From positions 372,001 through 436,000 of the forward strand of contig JACKCM010000007.1 of the NCBI GenBank assembly GCA_020634035.1: 64,000 bases of DNA, written 5' to 3'. Below, piece by piece: positions 8,143-15,341 of the stretch. The number at the start of each line of letters is the position of its first letter. Position 1 is the stretch's first letter. The position numbers and the translations under genes were made by a program. The DNA is from Candidatus Obscuribacterales bacterium (GTDB taxonomy: Bacteria > Cyanobacteriota > Vampirovibrionia > Obscuribacterales > Obscuribacteraceae). The notes under the pieces are model-generated. The model did no database searches. It was not told where the DNA came from and saw nothing but the letters and a program-made list of their open reading frames with translations.

Positions 8143-9500
8143 GAAAGCACCTTTTGACCGACGTCGACCATGGCCAGATCAAGCTTTTGCCAAATTTCAT
8201 CGAGCCAGTCCAGATGCTCCGGCTTCATCAGGCAGGAGCGAAGACAGGTAACATACTCTTGCGTCCGGTCTTTCAACATGGATTCGGGAAAGAGCTTCAC
8301 CGGCAGATTTGCCAGGGCCAGATGCAGGCCTTTCTTGGCGGTATCTTCAAATATCGTCCTTGCCATTCTCGAGCTCTCTTCTGCAGATTCTGCATTTGCT
8401 GCAAAGATGACAATGTCCAGCTCCGGTACAAGCGGTGTCAGAAAGCGACTGTCTTGCTTTAGCCGTTCATAAAGTTCTAGCGCTGCTTTGCGGCTCTTCG
8501 CCAGGTCGTCGGCGAATTCGCCTTTGGCAGTCATAGGAAGCAGTCTCTGGGTCGCCCAGAGCGCCACCGCTGCCGAACCTGGTCTGGAGCATTCCAGGCT
8601 GATTTCGCCCAGATGAAGCTCGCTGGAGCTGAAATAAGTATAGGGCGAATCGTGCTTGTATAGCGCGCCTACAGCCGGATCTTTGAAAAGAACACAGCCG
8701 CAGCCGTAAGGCTGGAGCCCGTGTTTATGAGGGTCTATCACTGCCGAATCAGCCTCGCCGATTCTATCGAAGGCGGCTCTTGCTTCTGTGTCTAGATTCT
8801 CCGCCAGTTTGAAATATCCGCCGTAGGCGGCATCTACATGGATTCTAAAACCGTATTTCTCACGCAGGTCGAGAATCGCAGGCAGGGGATCGACCGAACC
8901 CAGGGCCGTTGTCCCTGTGGTTACTACCACTGAGCCCACTTCCTCTTCTTCGAGAATTCTGTCGAGATCCTCTATGTCCATGCGTCCACGTTCATCGACG
9001 GCGACCGCTTTAAAAGGGATGCCGAGCACCTCTGTGATTCTGCTATGTGTATAGTGGGCCTGATTGGAAGCGACCACCAGTTTGCCCGGTGCGAGCCTGC
9101 CCGCTACCCAGAGCGCCTCTAGATTAGCCATGGTGCCGCCGCCGCAGAGGTGGCCCAGATGAGTCTTGAAGCCGAGCATCTGGGCTATGGCGGCCACCGC
9201 CTCTTTCTCCATGGCAGAGCTGGCGCGGCCGCCGTCGAGGGCGTGGTTATTGGGATTGACGAAAAGAGAGAGCATATAGGCCAATCGCGCAACCGGATGT
9301 GGTGGCTTCAACATTTGCCCGGCGTAGAGAGGATGGGGATAGGGATAGTTGTCCTTCATGCGCTCGGCAACTTCGATCAGTACTTCTTTCAGCTTCTTCT
9401 CGTCGATAGATTGCGAGAACTCCGGCAAATCGTTATAGCTCTCTTCTAATTTTGCCAGCGCCGGTTTTAGCAGGTCGAGGCTTCCGGTTTCCAGTACCAT
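8139..9500 (-). CDS. Group II pyridoxal-dependent amino acid decarboxylase
   Basis: 453 residues of the glutamate/aromatic/diaminobutyrate decarboxylase superfamily (PLP fold type I). Landmarks: GHLCGGGTMANLEALWVA, SNQAHYTHSR, FRIHVDAAYGGY with cofactor Asp D223, and DSAVIDPHKHGLQPYG with Schiff-base Lys K259. The length is close to bacterial group II enzymes. The N-terminal part (PYPHPLYAGQMLKPPHPVAR) resembles the substrate-entry region of tyrosine/aspartate/2,4-diaminobutyrate decarboxylases, and the substrate cannot be told from sequence alone. Cytoplasmic. No amino-acid antiporter is next to it, which argues against a simple acid-resistance pair. Confidence 0.85.
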   Translation of the reverse strand: MVLETGSLDLLKPALAKLEESYNDLPEFSQSIDEKKLKEVLIEVAERMKDNYPYPHPLYAGQMLKPPHPVARLAYMLSLFVNPNNHALDGGRASSAMEKEAVAAIAQMLGFKTHLGHLCGGGTMANLEALWVAGRLAPGKLVVASNQAHYTHSRITEVLGIPFKAVAVDERGRMDIEDLDRILEEEEVGSVVVTTGTTALGSVDPLPAILDLREKYGFRIHVDAAYGGYFKLAENLDTEARAAFDRIGEADSAVIDPHKHGLQPYGCGCVLFKDPAVGALYKHDSPYTYFSSSELHLGEISLECSRPGSAAVALWATQRLLPMTAKGEFADDLAKSRKAALELYERLKQDSRFLTPLVPELDIVIFAANAESAEESSRMARTIFEDTAKKGLHLALANLPVKLFPESMLKDRTQEYVTCLRSCLMKPEHLDWLDEIWQKLDLAMVDVGQKVLS

Positions 9501-9624
9501 GTTCGTTTCCCTTATTTGCTGTCTTGAAAATTTGTCGACTTCATTATACGGCTATTGCTTAGTAGAGATTCCGATTTTAGTCGTGTGATAGGATAGAAAT
9601 AGTAAATCCGAATAAATGTTTTTG

Positions 9625-9681
9625 ACCGGGAGGCGTTTTCGTCTTCCGGTTTTGCCCTGCTGCTATATTGAGCGGCGGGGC
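9625..9681 (+). terminator. Two tandem terminator-like hairpins in the leader of the zinc-ribbon gene
   Basis: Hairpin 1 (9625-9650) has an 11-bp stem with a TTTT loop and is followed by TTTTG. Hairpin 2 (9654-9681) is GCCCTGCTGC, loop TATATTGA, GCGGCGGGGC, followed by TTTTCTTGTTTG. Stems include G-T pairs on the DNA. They lie 40-95 bases upstream of the ATG at 9721 and point towards it, so they look like a leader attenuator or a double terminator protecting the gene from read-through. Confidence 0.5.
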
Positions 9682-9720
9682 TTTTCTTGTTTGTTTTCTC
9701 AAGACGAGGTCTAAATTTCT

Positions 9721-10104
9721 ATGAGCAAAGTAGTCCGCTGTTCTTATTGCAGCAATAGTATTGAAGCTAATGTGATCTGGTGCCGCTTCTGCCTTCGGGT
9801 TGTCTATCGGCCCATGGCAATAGAATGTGGTGGTTGCGGCGAGCCTGTTCTGCGTACCGACCGCTTCTGTCGATTTTGTGATCGCTTACTGATAGCACCT
9901 GCAAGTAACTTCTTATCGGCTTCTTCTGATGACGACGATGATAGCGGTTTTTCGCCTGCAAGAATACCTAGACCAGGTGGCAGTCCGCCTGAAGGCGGCG
10001 GAGAGCTTGCTCTTTCGCGAGCTAATTGTGCGAGGCGGTTAGCGGATGATGACGTCCGGAAGACCCCAGATGAAGGTCAGCAAGGTCTGGAGACTAACGA
10101 ATGA
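9721..10104 (+). CDS. Double zinc-ribbon protein with altered C-terminal tail
   Basis: 127 residues. Four CxxC pairs occur in the first 60 residues (CSYC, CRFC, CGGC, CRFC), the layout of a double zinc ribbon (DZR). These small cytoplasmic domains usually mediate nucleic-acid or protein binding. The rest is acidic and low-complexity (SASSDDDDDSGFSPAR). The last 23 or so residues are encoded by the 46-bp repeat and its flank, on the strand opposite to a small ORF copy, so the native C-terminus was probably lost or replaced when the neighbouring PIN module arrived. The 3' end overlaps the PIN gene by 11 bases. Confidence 0.6.
   Translation: MSKVVRCSYCSNSIEANVIWCRFCLRVVYRPMAIECGGCGEPVLRTDRFCRFCDRLLIAPASNFLSASSDDDDDSGFSPARIPRPGGSPPEGGGELALSRANCARRLADDDVRKTPDEGQQGLETNE
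10035..10080. repeat. 46-bp direct repeat, left copy
   Basis: It matches 11270-11315 in direct orientation at 43 of 46 positions. The pair flanks the PIN/antitoxin module. On the minus strand the copy encodes LLTFIWGLPDVIIR followed by a stop, the same C-terminus as the small ORF at 11274-11396. Confidence 0.85.
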
Positions 10105-10630
10105 GCGATACGAAATTGGGTACATGTGTTTCAAGTTTTGCTAGAAGGTCTTCAGCGCTTAGACCTGTTAAGTCTTTGCACTGCTCCCTGATTATTCGCT
10201 CCAAGAGTCTGGAATCCAGATCAAATAGATCTGATAGAAATACGTCTGGATGCATTGCTTCCAGGTTCCAGGGTGCAAGGTCAATTGGTTTGAAGTGACT
10301 TAAATTGAAGGTTACGATTATTTGTGCCTGCGCTATGACAGCGGCAGCAGCAACATGGCGGTCATCGTCATCGTTTGTCATCTGCTCAATCAATTTTGCA
10401 GGCACTTTGACCATTGCTTCAGGAAAGGCTTTGGCTAGCTCTTCTTGCAGGTGAGAGGCTTGAGCCCGATTCATTTTGCTTCTTTTAATTAGACTTCCTG
10501 TGGTTTCATCTAGAATTCTTTGGGTCCAGTGAACTCGATAGAGACCGTACTCTGCTGCTCTTAACAAAGTATCTGTGACCGGGCGATTAAATAGAACTGA
10601 CGAGTCCAAAATGGCTGGAAATACTGCCAA
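10094..10630 (-). CDS. PIN-domain ribonuclease toxin
   Basis: 178 residues. The N-terminus AILDSSVLFNRPV carries the first PIN acidic residue (D9); E42 (RILDETTGS) and the acidic cluster NDDDDRHVAAAAV (D87-D90) supply the others. The IIVTFNLSHF strand matches the usual VTxNxxHF motif. PIN proteins are metal-dependent RNases, commonly VapC-like toxins. It lies 12 bases downstream of a helix-turn-helix gene, the order antitoxin then toxin. The C-terminal extension of about 60 residues (DLFDLDSRLLERIIREQ) exceeds small VapC proteins and fits the longer PIN_3-type group. Confidence 0.8.
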   Translation of the reverse strand: MAVFPAILDSSVLFNRPVTDTLLRAAEYGLYRVHWTQRILDETTGSLIKRSKMNRAQASHLQEELAKAFPEAMVKVPAKLIEQMTNDDDDRHVAAAAVIAQAQIIVTFNLSHFKPIDLAPWNLEAMHPDVFLSDLFDLDSRLLERIIREQCKDLTGLSAEDLLAKLETHVPNFVSLIR

Positions 10631-10642
10631 TCAAATTTAACC

Positions 10643-11095
10643 TCACTCGTATAGACCGGCTTCCTGGGCTAATTGGGTAAGTCTCTTGAGAGACCTTTTA
10701 CGATCTTTGTCGCGCTCGTTTTTGTACTCTATCAAATCATCGAATCTGATACGTCTATGTGTACCGACTTTTTCGAAGCTGATTGCACCTTTTTCCAAAA
10801 GTTTGATAAGGTGTGGCCTAGAGACATTCAGTAGATCTGCCGCTTCCTGTGTGGTGAGGAGATGTTCAACCGGTACTATTGAGACCGCCATGTCTGCTGC
10901 TAGAAGCGGTATCACTTGTTCCAGGACTCTGTAAAGGGGCTCAGGAAGCGGGATTTCTTGCCCTTCTGGGCCCAGCAGTCTGGCTTGTTTGCGTGTTCGT
11001 TTGAAAGCATGCAGCGCTTTTCCGAAAGCTTTTACCGCTTCGGCTTGCTCTTTCTCTGCATAGATCGGTTCTCGAACAGAATTTGACTTCGCCAT
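10643..11095 (-). CDS. Excisionase-family DNA-binding protein, probable antitoxin
   Basis: 150 residues. The C-terminal half has the MerR/excisionase winged-helix signature LLTTQEAADLLNVSRPHLIK followed by LLEKGAISFEKVGTHRRI and RFDDLIEYKNERD. The N-terminal half is helical and charged. The ATG at 11095 has AAGGGG about 9 bases upstream. It is followed after 12 bases by the PIN gene, so it most likely autoregulates the pair and neutralises the PIN RNase. The same helix-turn-helix plus PIN_3 pairing is a known toxin-antitoxin arrangement. Confidence 0.8.
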   Translation of the reverse strand: MAKSNSVREPIYAEKEQAEAVKAFGKALHAFKRTRKQARLLGPEGQEIPLPEPLYRVLEQVIPLLAADMAVSIVPVEHLLTTQEAADLLNVSRPHLIKLLEKGAISFEKVGTHRRIRFDDLIEYKNERDKDRKRSLKRLTQLAQEAGLYE

Positions 11096-11269
11096 ACTGC
11101 AATCCCCTTTTAAAGTAATCGCAATAAATTATTGTATTCGAAATATCCGAAACAAGCAAGGCCAGTTTGAATTCTTGCCGGAGCCGCAGCCGACTCGCTT
11201 TTAAATTGACGAATAGCTGGTCGGTAAAGCTATTTGCTTAGGCAAATTGACTGTGCTCTGTTCTGAATC

Positions 11270-11315
11270 GCGGTTAGCGGATGATGACGTCCGGAAGGCT
11301 CCAGATGAAGGTCAA
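11270..11315. repeat. 46-bp direct repeat, right copy
   Basis: Partner of 10035-10080 (43/46 identity, starts 1235 bases apart). This copy lies at the 3' end of the small ORF downstream of glgB, so it is probably the parental copy. Confidence 0.85.
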
Positions 11316-11396
11316 TAAAGCCACGAAGGCTACCGATAGCGGTACGAGCTTCAACAGGTCGGAGGGAGTTACGGATTGGTCGTCATATCCTTTCAT
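11274..11396 (-). CDS. Small membrane protein (40 residues) downstream of glgB
   Basis: A short frame on the minus strand: ATG two bases after the glgB stop, start MKGYDDQSVTPSDLL, one hydrophobic segment (KLVPLSVAFVALLTFIWSL) and end PDVIIR. A GAGG lies about 10 bases upstream of the ATG, inside the glgB end. The single membrane helix and the tight coupling to glgB support a real gene. The evidence is limited to these features. Its last 14 codons are duplicated at 10035-10080 without the N-terminus. Confidence 0.5.
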   Translation of the reverse strand: MKGYDDQSVTPSDLLKLVPLSVAFVALLTFIWSLPDVIIR

Positions 11397-11398
11397 GA

Positions 11399-13348
11399 TC
11401 AGGGTGCCTCGAATACTACCGCTGCCAGCGGTGGGAGTGTCAACGTTACGGAATTATCGAATCCGTGTTGTTTTATATATTCGGTGTGGACGCCGCCAAG
11501 GTTGCCCATGCCGCTGCCACCATAATTGGTGCTGTCAGAGTTGAAAATCTCTCTCCAGTAACCGCCGGTGGGAACACCGACCCGGTACTGTTGTCTTGGA
11601 ACAGGGGTGAAGTTGAGACAGATGAGAATATCTTTGTCTCCATCTTCTCCTTTGCGCAGATAAGCGAGAACGCTGTTGGCGTGGTCGCTGCAGTCGATCC
11701 AGCGGAATCCCTGCTCGGAGCTGTCGAAGCGATAGAGCGCCGGATGGTTTTTATAAAGCGCGTTCAGGTCACGGAAAAGGGTCTGCATACCGCGGTGGCG
11801 GTCATATTCTGTCAGGTGCCAGTCCAGGCTTTCGTCGAATTTCCACTCTATCCACTGGCCGATTTCGTTGCCCATGAAATTGAGTTTCTTACCGGGAGTG
11901 GTGAACTGGTAGGAGTAGAGCAGTCTGGCGTTGGCGAACTGCTGCCAGTCGTCACCGGGCATCTTGCCCAGAATGGACTTCTTGCCGTGCACGACTTCGT
12001 CGTGAGAAAGCGGCAGGATGAAGTTTTCGGTGAACTGATAGATGGCGCGGAAGGTGAGATTGTCCTGGTGATATTGCCGGTGAACAGGCTCTCTTTCCAT
12101 GTAGACGAGGGTGTCATTCATCCAGCCCATGTCCCATTTGAAGCCGAAGCCGAGACCGCCTAAATAAGGGGGTCTGGTGACCATGCCCCAGGAGGTGGAC
12201 TCCTCGGCGATCATCATGGCGTAAGGATGCTCTTTATAGATAGTCTCGTTTAGCTGACGCAAAAAGTGAATGGCGCCGATGTTCTCTCTGCCGCCGTATT
12301 CGTTCGGGATCCATTCGCCGTCTTTTCTGGCATAGTCCAAATAGAGCATGGATGCGACAGCGTCGACCCGCAGGCCATCGATGTGATACTTCTCGAACCA
12401 GAACAGGGCGTTGCTTATAAGGAAGTTTTTGACTTCGTTTCTTGCATAGTTGAAGATATAGGTGCCCCACTCTTTGTGCTCGCCCTGGCGCGGGTCGGCG
12501 TGCTCGTAAAGGTGGGTGCCATCGAAGAGTCCCAGTCCATGCCCGTCTTTGGGGAAGTGAGCTGGAACCCAGTCGAGAATTACGCCAATACCGGCATTGT
12601 GGAAAGTGTCGATTAGATATTTGAGATCTTCCGGGGTGCCGAAGCGAGCAGTGGCGGAGAAGTAACCGGTTTGTTGATAACCCCAGGAGGCATCGAGGGG
12701 ATGCTCGCTGACGGGCAGCAACTCTACATGGCTGAAGCCCAGCTCCACCACATATGGTACCAGCTTCTCGGCTAGCTCTCTGTAGGTGAGCATGCGGTTG
12801 TCATCACCGGGCATGCGCATCCAGGAACCAAGGTGAACTTCGTATATTGAAATCGGAGCGTTGAGAGCATTCTTTTGCAGTCTCTCTGCCTGCCAGTTTT
12901 TGTCGGTCCATTCATAATTGTCGAGAGAAGAGACTATTGAAGCGGTTTTCGGTCTCTCTTCCGAACGAAAGGCGATCGGATCGCATTTCTCTTCTTTGAA
13001 GTGAGTGTTTTTGTTTTCGACAAGATACTTATATTTAGCGCCTTCTTCCAGACCAGGAACGAAACATGCCCAGATGCCAGAATTTTTGAAAGGCTTCATC
13101 GGCGAATCGCCGCCTTTCCATTCGTTGAAGTCTCCGACCACCGATACGGCTGTGGCATTGGGAGCCCAGACGGCGAAGTGAACCCCGCTGCGGCCGTCAA
13201 TGACCATGGGATGAGCCCCGAGTTTTTCGTAGAGCTTTTGATAGTTGCCTTCGCCAATCAGATGCAGGTCAAAGTCGCTCAGGAAGGCAGTATTCGATTT
13301 TTCTGTCGATTTCTCTTTTGCTTTCAATTTATTCATCGGGTTGTTCAC
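11399..13348 (-). CDS. glgB: 1,4-alpha-glucan branching enzyme
   Basis: 649 residues, GH13 family, cytoplasmic. It makes alpha-1,6 branches in glycogen. The N-terminal CBM48 domain covers about residues 40-130 (GVHFAVWAPNATAVSVVGDF). The catalytic barrel shows VILDWVPAHFPKDGHGL, GLRVDAVASMLYLDY with nucleophile D329, IAEESTSWGMVTRP with acid/base E382, and LPLSHDEVVHGKKS with D450. A C-terminal beta domain ends LPPLAAVVFEAP. The first codon is GTG; an ATG four codons later is also possible and neither has a clear ribosome site. No other glg genes are adjacent. Confidence 0.97.
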   Translation of the reverse strand: MNNPMNKLKAKEKSTEKSNTAFLSDFDLHLIGEGNYQKLYEKLGAHPMVIDGRSGVHFAVWAPNATAVSVVGDFNEWKGGDSPMKPFKNSGIWACFVPGLEEGAKYKYLVENKNTHFKEEKCDPIAFRSEERPKTASIVSSLDNYEWTDKNWQAERLQKNALNAPISIYEVHLGSWMRMPGDDNRMLTYRELAEKLVPYVVELGFSHVELLPVSEHPLDASWGYQQTGYFSATARFGTPEDLKYLIDTFHNAGIGVILDWVPAHFPKDGHGLGLFDGTHLYEHADPRQGEHKEWGTYIFNYARNEVKNFLISNALFWFEKYHIDGLRVDAVASMLYLDYARKDGEWIPNEYGGRENIGAIHFLRQLNETIYKEHPYAMMIAEESTSWGMVTRPPYLGGLGFGFKWDMGWMNDTLVYMEREPVHRQYHQDNLTFRAIYQFTENFILPLSHDEVVHGKKSILGKMPGDDWQQFANARLLYSYQFTTPGKKLNFMGNEIGQWIEWKFDESLDWHLTEYDRHRGMQTLFRDLNALYKNHPALYRFDSSEQGFRWIDCSDHANSVLAYLRKGEDGDKDILICLNFTPVPRQQYRVGVPTGGYWREIFNSDSTNYGGSGMGNLGGVHTEYIKQHGFDNSVTLTLPPLAAVVFEAP

Positions 13349-13570
13349 TGTTGAGTCTCGGGTGGAATCGCGGTTGGACTCTCGATTCGGGTTCTCAAGG
13401 GGAGGTTAAATGATAACAGGATGAAACCATAAATAGGAAGGCAAGACAGAGGCATTTTTTGCATTCTGTATAAATTCGTATGATTCGTTTACCAAACGTA
13501 ATCGGCGACCACGTTGGCGTGGTGTCATCAGTGGTATCAAGCAAATATGGACCGTATGCGAACAGTGGCT

Positions 13571-14425
13571 TTACCAGCCGGATGCAGCCGAAGAGGCTGA
13601 GTCAGCTGCTGACTGGGCTCTCGATGCCTGGGACTGTACTTGAGATGCGATGGACATGGCCTGGGGAATGCCCCGGGCTTTGGACATGGCGCGTGAAGCG
13701 GCGGCTCTCGCTTCGTTGGCATAGTAGCGTGCTTCTGATGCCGCACTCTGCTTTGCTCCGCGGTCACTGACCGAATAAGCCTCGCTGCGGTAGCCTTCTG
13801 CCTGGGACGCGTTGTTCGCCGCTATTGAAAGTTCTTGCTGCACTTCGGCCACTGCTTGATGAATCATGGCGTCATTGTTGTTTTGAATCTGGTTTTGATT
13901 GGGATTCTGATTGAAGAACTGGCCGAATCCTTGATTGTTCCCCTGGTTGGGCATGTACTGGTTGTTCATAGCCTGGGGCTGACCGCCGCCCATGAATTTC
14001 TGTAAGAGCCCGCGAATGCCGCCAGCCTGTTGCTGGGGCATTTGCTGCTGCATTTGTTGCTGCATCTGGGCTTGACCAAACATCGGCATGCCGGCTTGTT
14101 GCTGGGGCATTTGCTGAAACTGATTGGCTGCCATGCCTCCGCCACCCATCATAGAGTCATTGCGCGGCATCGGCATCTGGTTCTGGGGCATGGAGGGCAT
14201 GCCCTGACCGTAGCCCTGGGAGCGGATTCCTTGATCTAAGTAGTTCTGGGGGACTAGCTGGGGCGCATTTCCTGACCAATCTTGAGCCTGAACCTGTCCT
14301 TGACCCTGCTGACCGAAGAAGCCCGCACCGGCGTTTTGAGAGAGAACCGGCTCCATCTCTATATAGATCCACACAGCAAGGACTGCCAGCGTCACCAACA
14401 ATCCTGTTCTCTTCTCTTTTGTCAT
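13571..14425 (-). CDS. Gln/Met-rich exported low-complexity protein
   Basis: 284 residues with no recognised family. The N-terminus MTKEKRTGLLVTLAVLAVWI is a signal peptide or anchor. Residues about 30-180 are extremely rich in Gln, Met, Asn, Pro and Gly (QMQQQMQQQMPQQQAG, NQNPNQNQIQNNND). The C-terminal 100 residues become Ala/Ser rich and helical with regular small-residue spacing (SEARYYANEARAAASRAMSK, SQASRAQSAADSASSAA). It is encoded 15 bases downstream of the ADP-ribosyltransferase-like gene and on the same strand as the coiled-coil genes. The composition suggests a disordered surface or matrix protein. Confidence 0.6.
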   Translation of the reverse strand: MTKEKRTGLLVTLAVLAVWIYIEMEPVLSQNAGAGFFGQQGQGQVQAQDWSGNAPQLVPQNYLDQGIRSQGYGQGMPSMPQNQMPMPRNDSMMGGGGMAANQFQQMPQQQAGMPMFGQAQMQQQMQQQMPQQQAGGIRGLLQKFMGGGQPQAMNNQYMPNQGNNQGFGQFFNQNPNQNQIQNNNDAMIHQAVAEVQQELSIAANNASQAEGYRSEAYSVSDRGAKQSAASEARYYANEARAAASRAMSKARGIPQAMSIASQVQSQASRAQSAADSASSAASGW

Positions 14426-14440
14426 TGCATTAAACGGAGA

Positions 14441-15166
14441 CTACGCCCGCAGTTGATTCTTTCTCAATTTTCGCAGATGGTCGTCGGATGTCAACTCCGG
14501 AACCTCTCCACCAGAAAGTTTGGTGGAAACTGTCTGCTTCATCAGACCAATCTTTTTCATCATCCAGGCATCCAGGCGCTTTTTCGCCAGGGTCTCTTTG
14601 AGCTGTTGAATGCCTTCCAGAACTGTTCCGTCGGCGAAGGTCTTGATGGCGAAGCCGCCGTATTCAATACGCCGGCCATGGGTGCAGTGCAACACCTCGA
14701 TGATGTTGTCTGTGGAAATCGGTCCCAGAACAGCCATGGAGAGGCAGTCCATCTCGGAATCCACCTCTTTGACTTCGTTGGGATTGGTCGGCTTGACGAA
14801 GTCGACCTGGACCCAGGTACGTTCGGTAAACCTGACTTTGAGAACCACCGGTTCACAGATGAGGGAGTTGATACTGTTGGGGTCCATATCGCGCATGGCA
14901 GCGGCGCGCGCATAGGTATAAGCTTCTCCCGGATTGGTACAGAAGAAGCTATAGTGGTTGCGTCCGGGCTCAATGAAGCCTGACCTGGTTATCTCGAAGC
15001 GACGATAGCAGTTGGTGCCATGGTAAAGGTAGAGCTCCTTCTGCTCTCGGTTGTAATCCAGGCCGGAGAACTCAGCCGCAAATTGTGGCAGAGCCGGAGG
15101 GACTTGGTGATCGTAATAACTTTCCAGGATTTTGTCCTCACGATGAAGGAAAAAAGAGAAGTTCAC
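14441..15166 (-). CDS. ADP-ribosyltransferase-fold-like protein
   Basis: 241 residues. The segment ELYLYHGTNCYRRFEITRSG with H49-G50-T51, then HYSFFCTNPGEAYTYAR, resembles the H and Y motifs of the ADP-ribosyltransferase (PARP/KptA-like) fold, in which HGT binds NAD and an SxxT/A..YA strand follows. It continues with a strand pair (EPVVLKVRF) and acidic residues (EVDSEMDCLSM) that might provide the third motif. There is no signal peptide. The call rests on motif reading only; a structural non-enzymatic relative is possible. It lies between the coiled-coil genes and the Gln-rich protein gene, with 175 bases upstream that show no clear signal. Confidence 0.45.
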   Translation of the reverse strand: MNFSFFLHREDKILESYYDHQVPPALPQFAAEFSGLDYNREQKELYLYHGTNCYRRFEITRSGFIEPGRNHYSFFCTNPGEAYTYARAAAMRDMDPNSINSLICEPVVLKVRFTERTWVQVDFVKPTNPNEVKEVDSEMDCLSMAVLGPISTDNIIEVLHCTHGRRIEYGGFAIKTFADGTVLEGIQQLKETLAKKRLDAWMMKKIGLMKQTVSTKLSGGEVPELTSDDHLRKLRKNQLRA

Positions 15167-15341
15167 CTCCTTATTCCCTATGCCCCTTTGTATAAGCCTG
15201 CTAAACCGTTGCCAAGATTAACTCGTGGCGGTACTAAAACAGCTAATAGGGCTGATTTCCCCGTCAGTCAATACCCGTTTGACTCGATGGACACAAGTTC
15301 CGGCGCGAATTTGAGATTAAATCGGACCGTTCGTTAAGCAA

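Noticed and set aside
10094..11095. Excisionase-like gene considered as a sign of a prophage or integrated element
   Set aside because: No integrase or phage gene is nearby; adjacency to a PIN gene fits a toxin-antitoxin pair better.
11465..12163. 232-residue plus-strand frame
   Set aside because: Antisense to the glgB catalytic domain; shadow of conserved codons.
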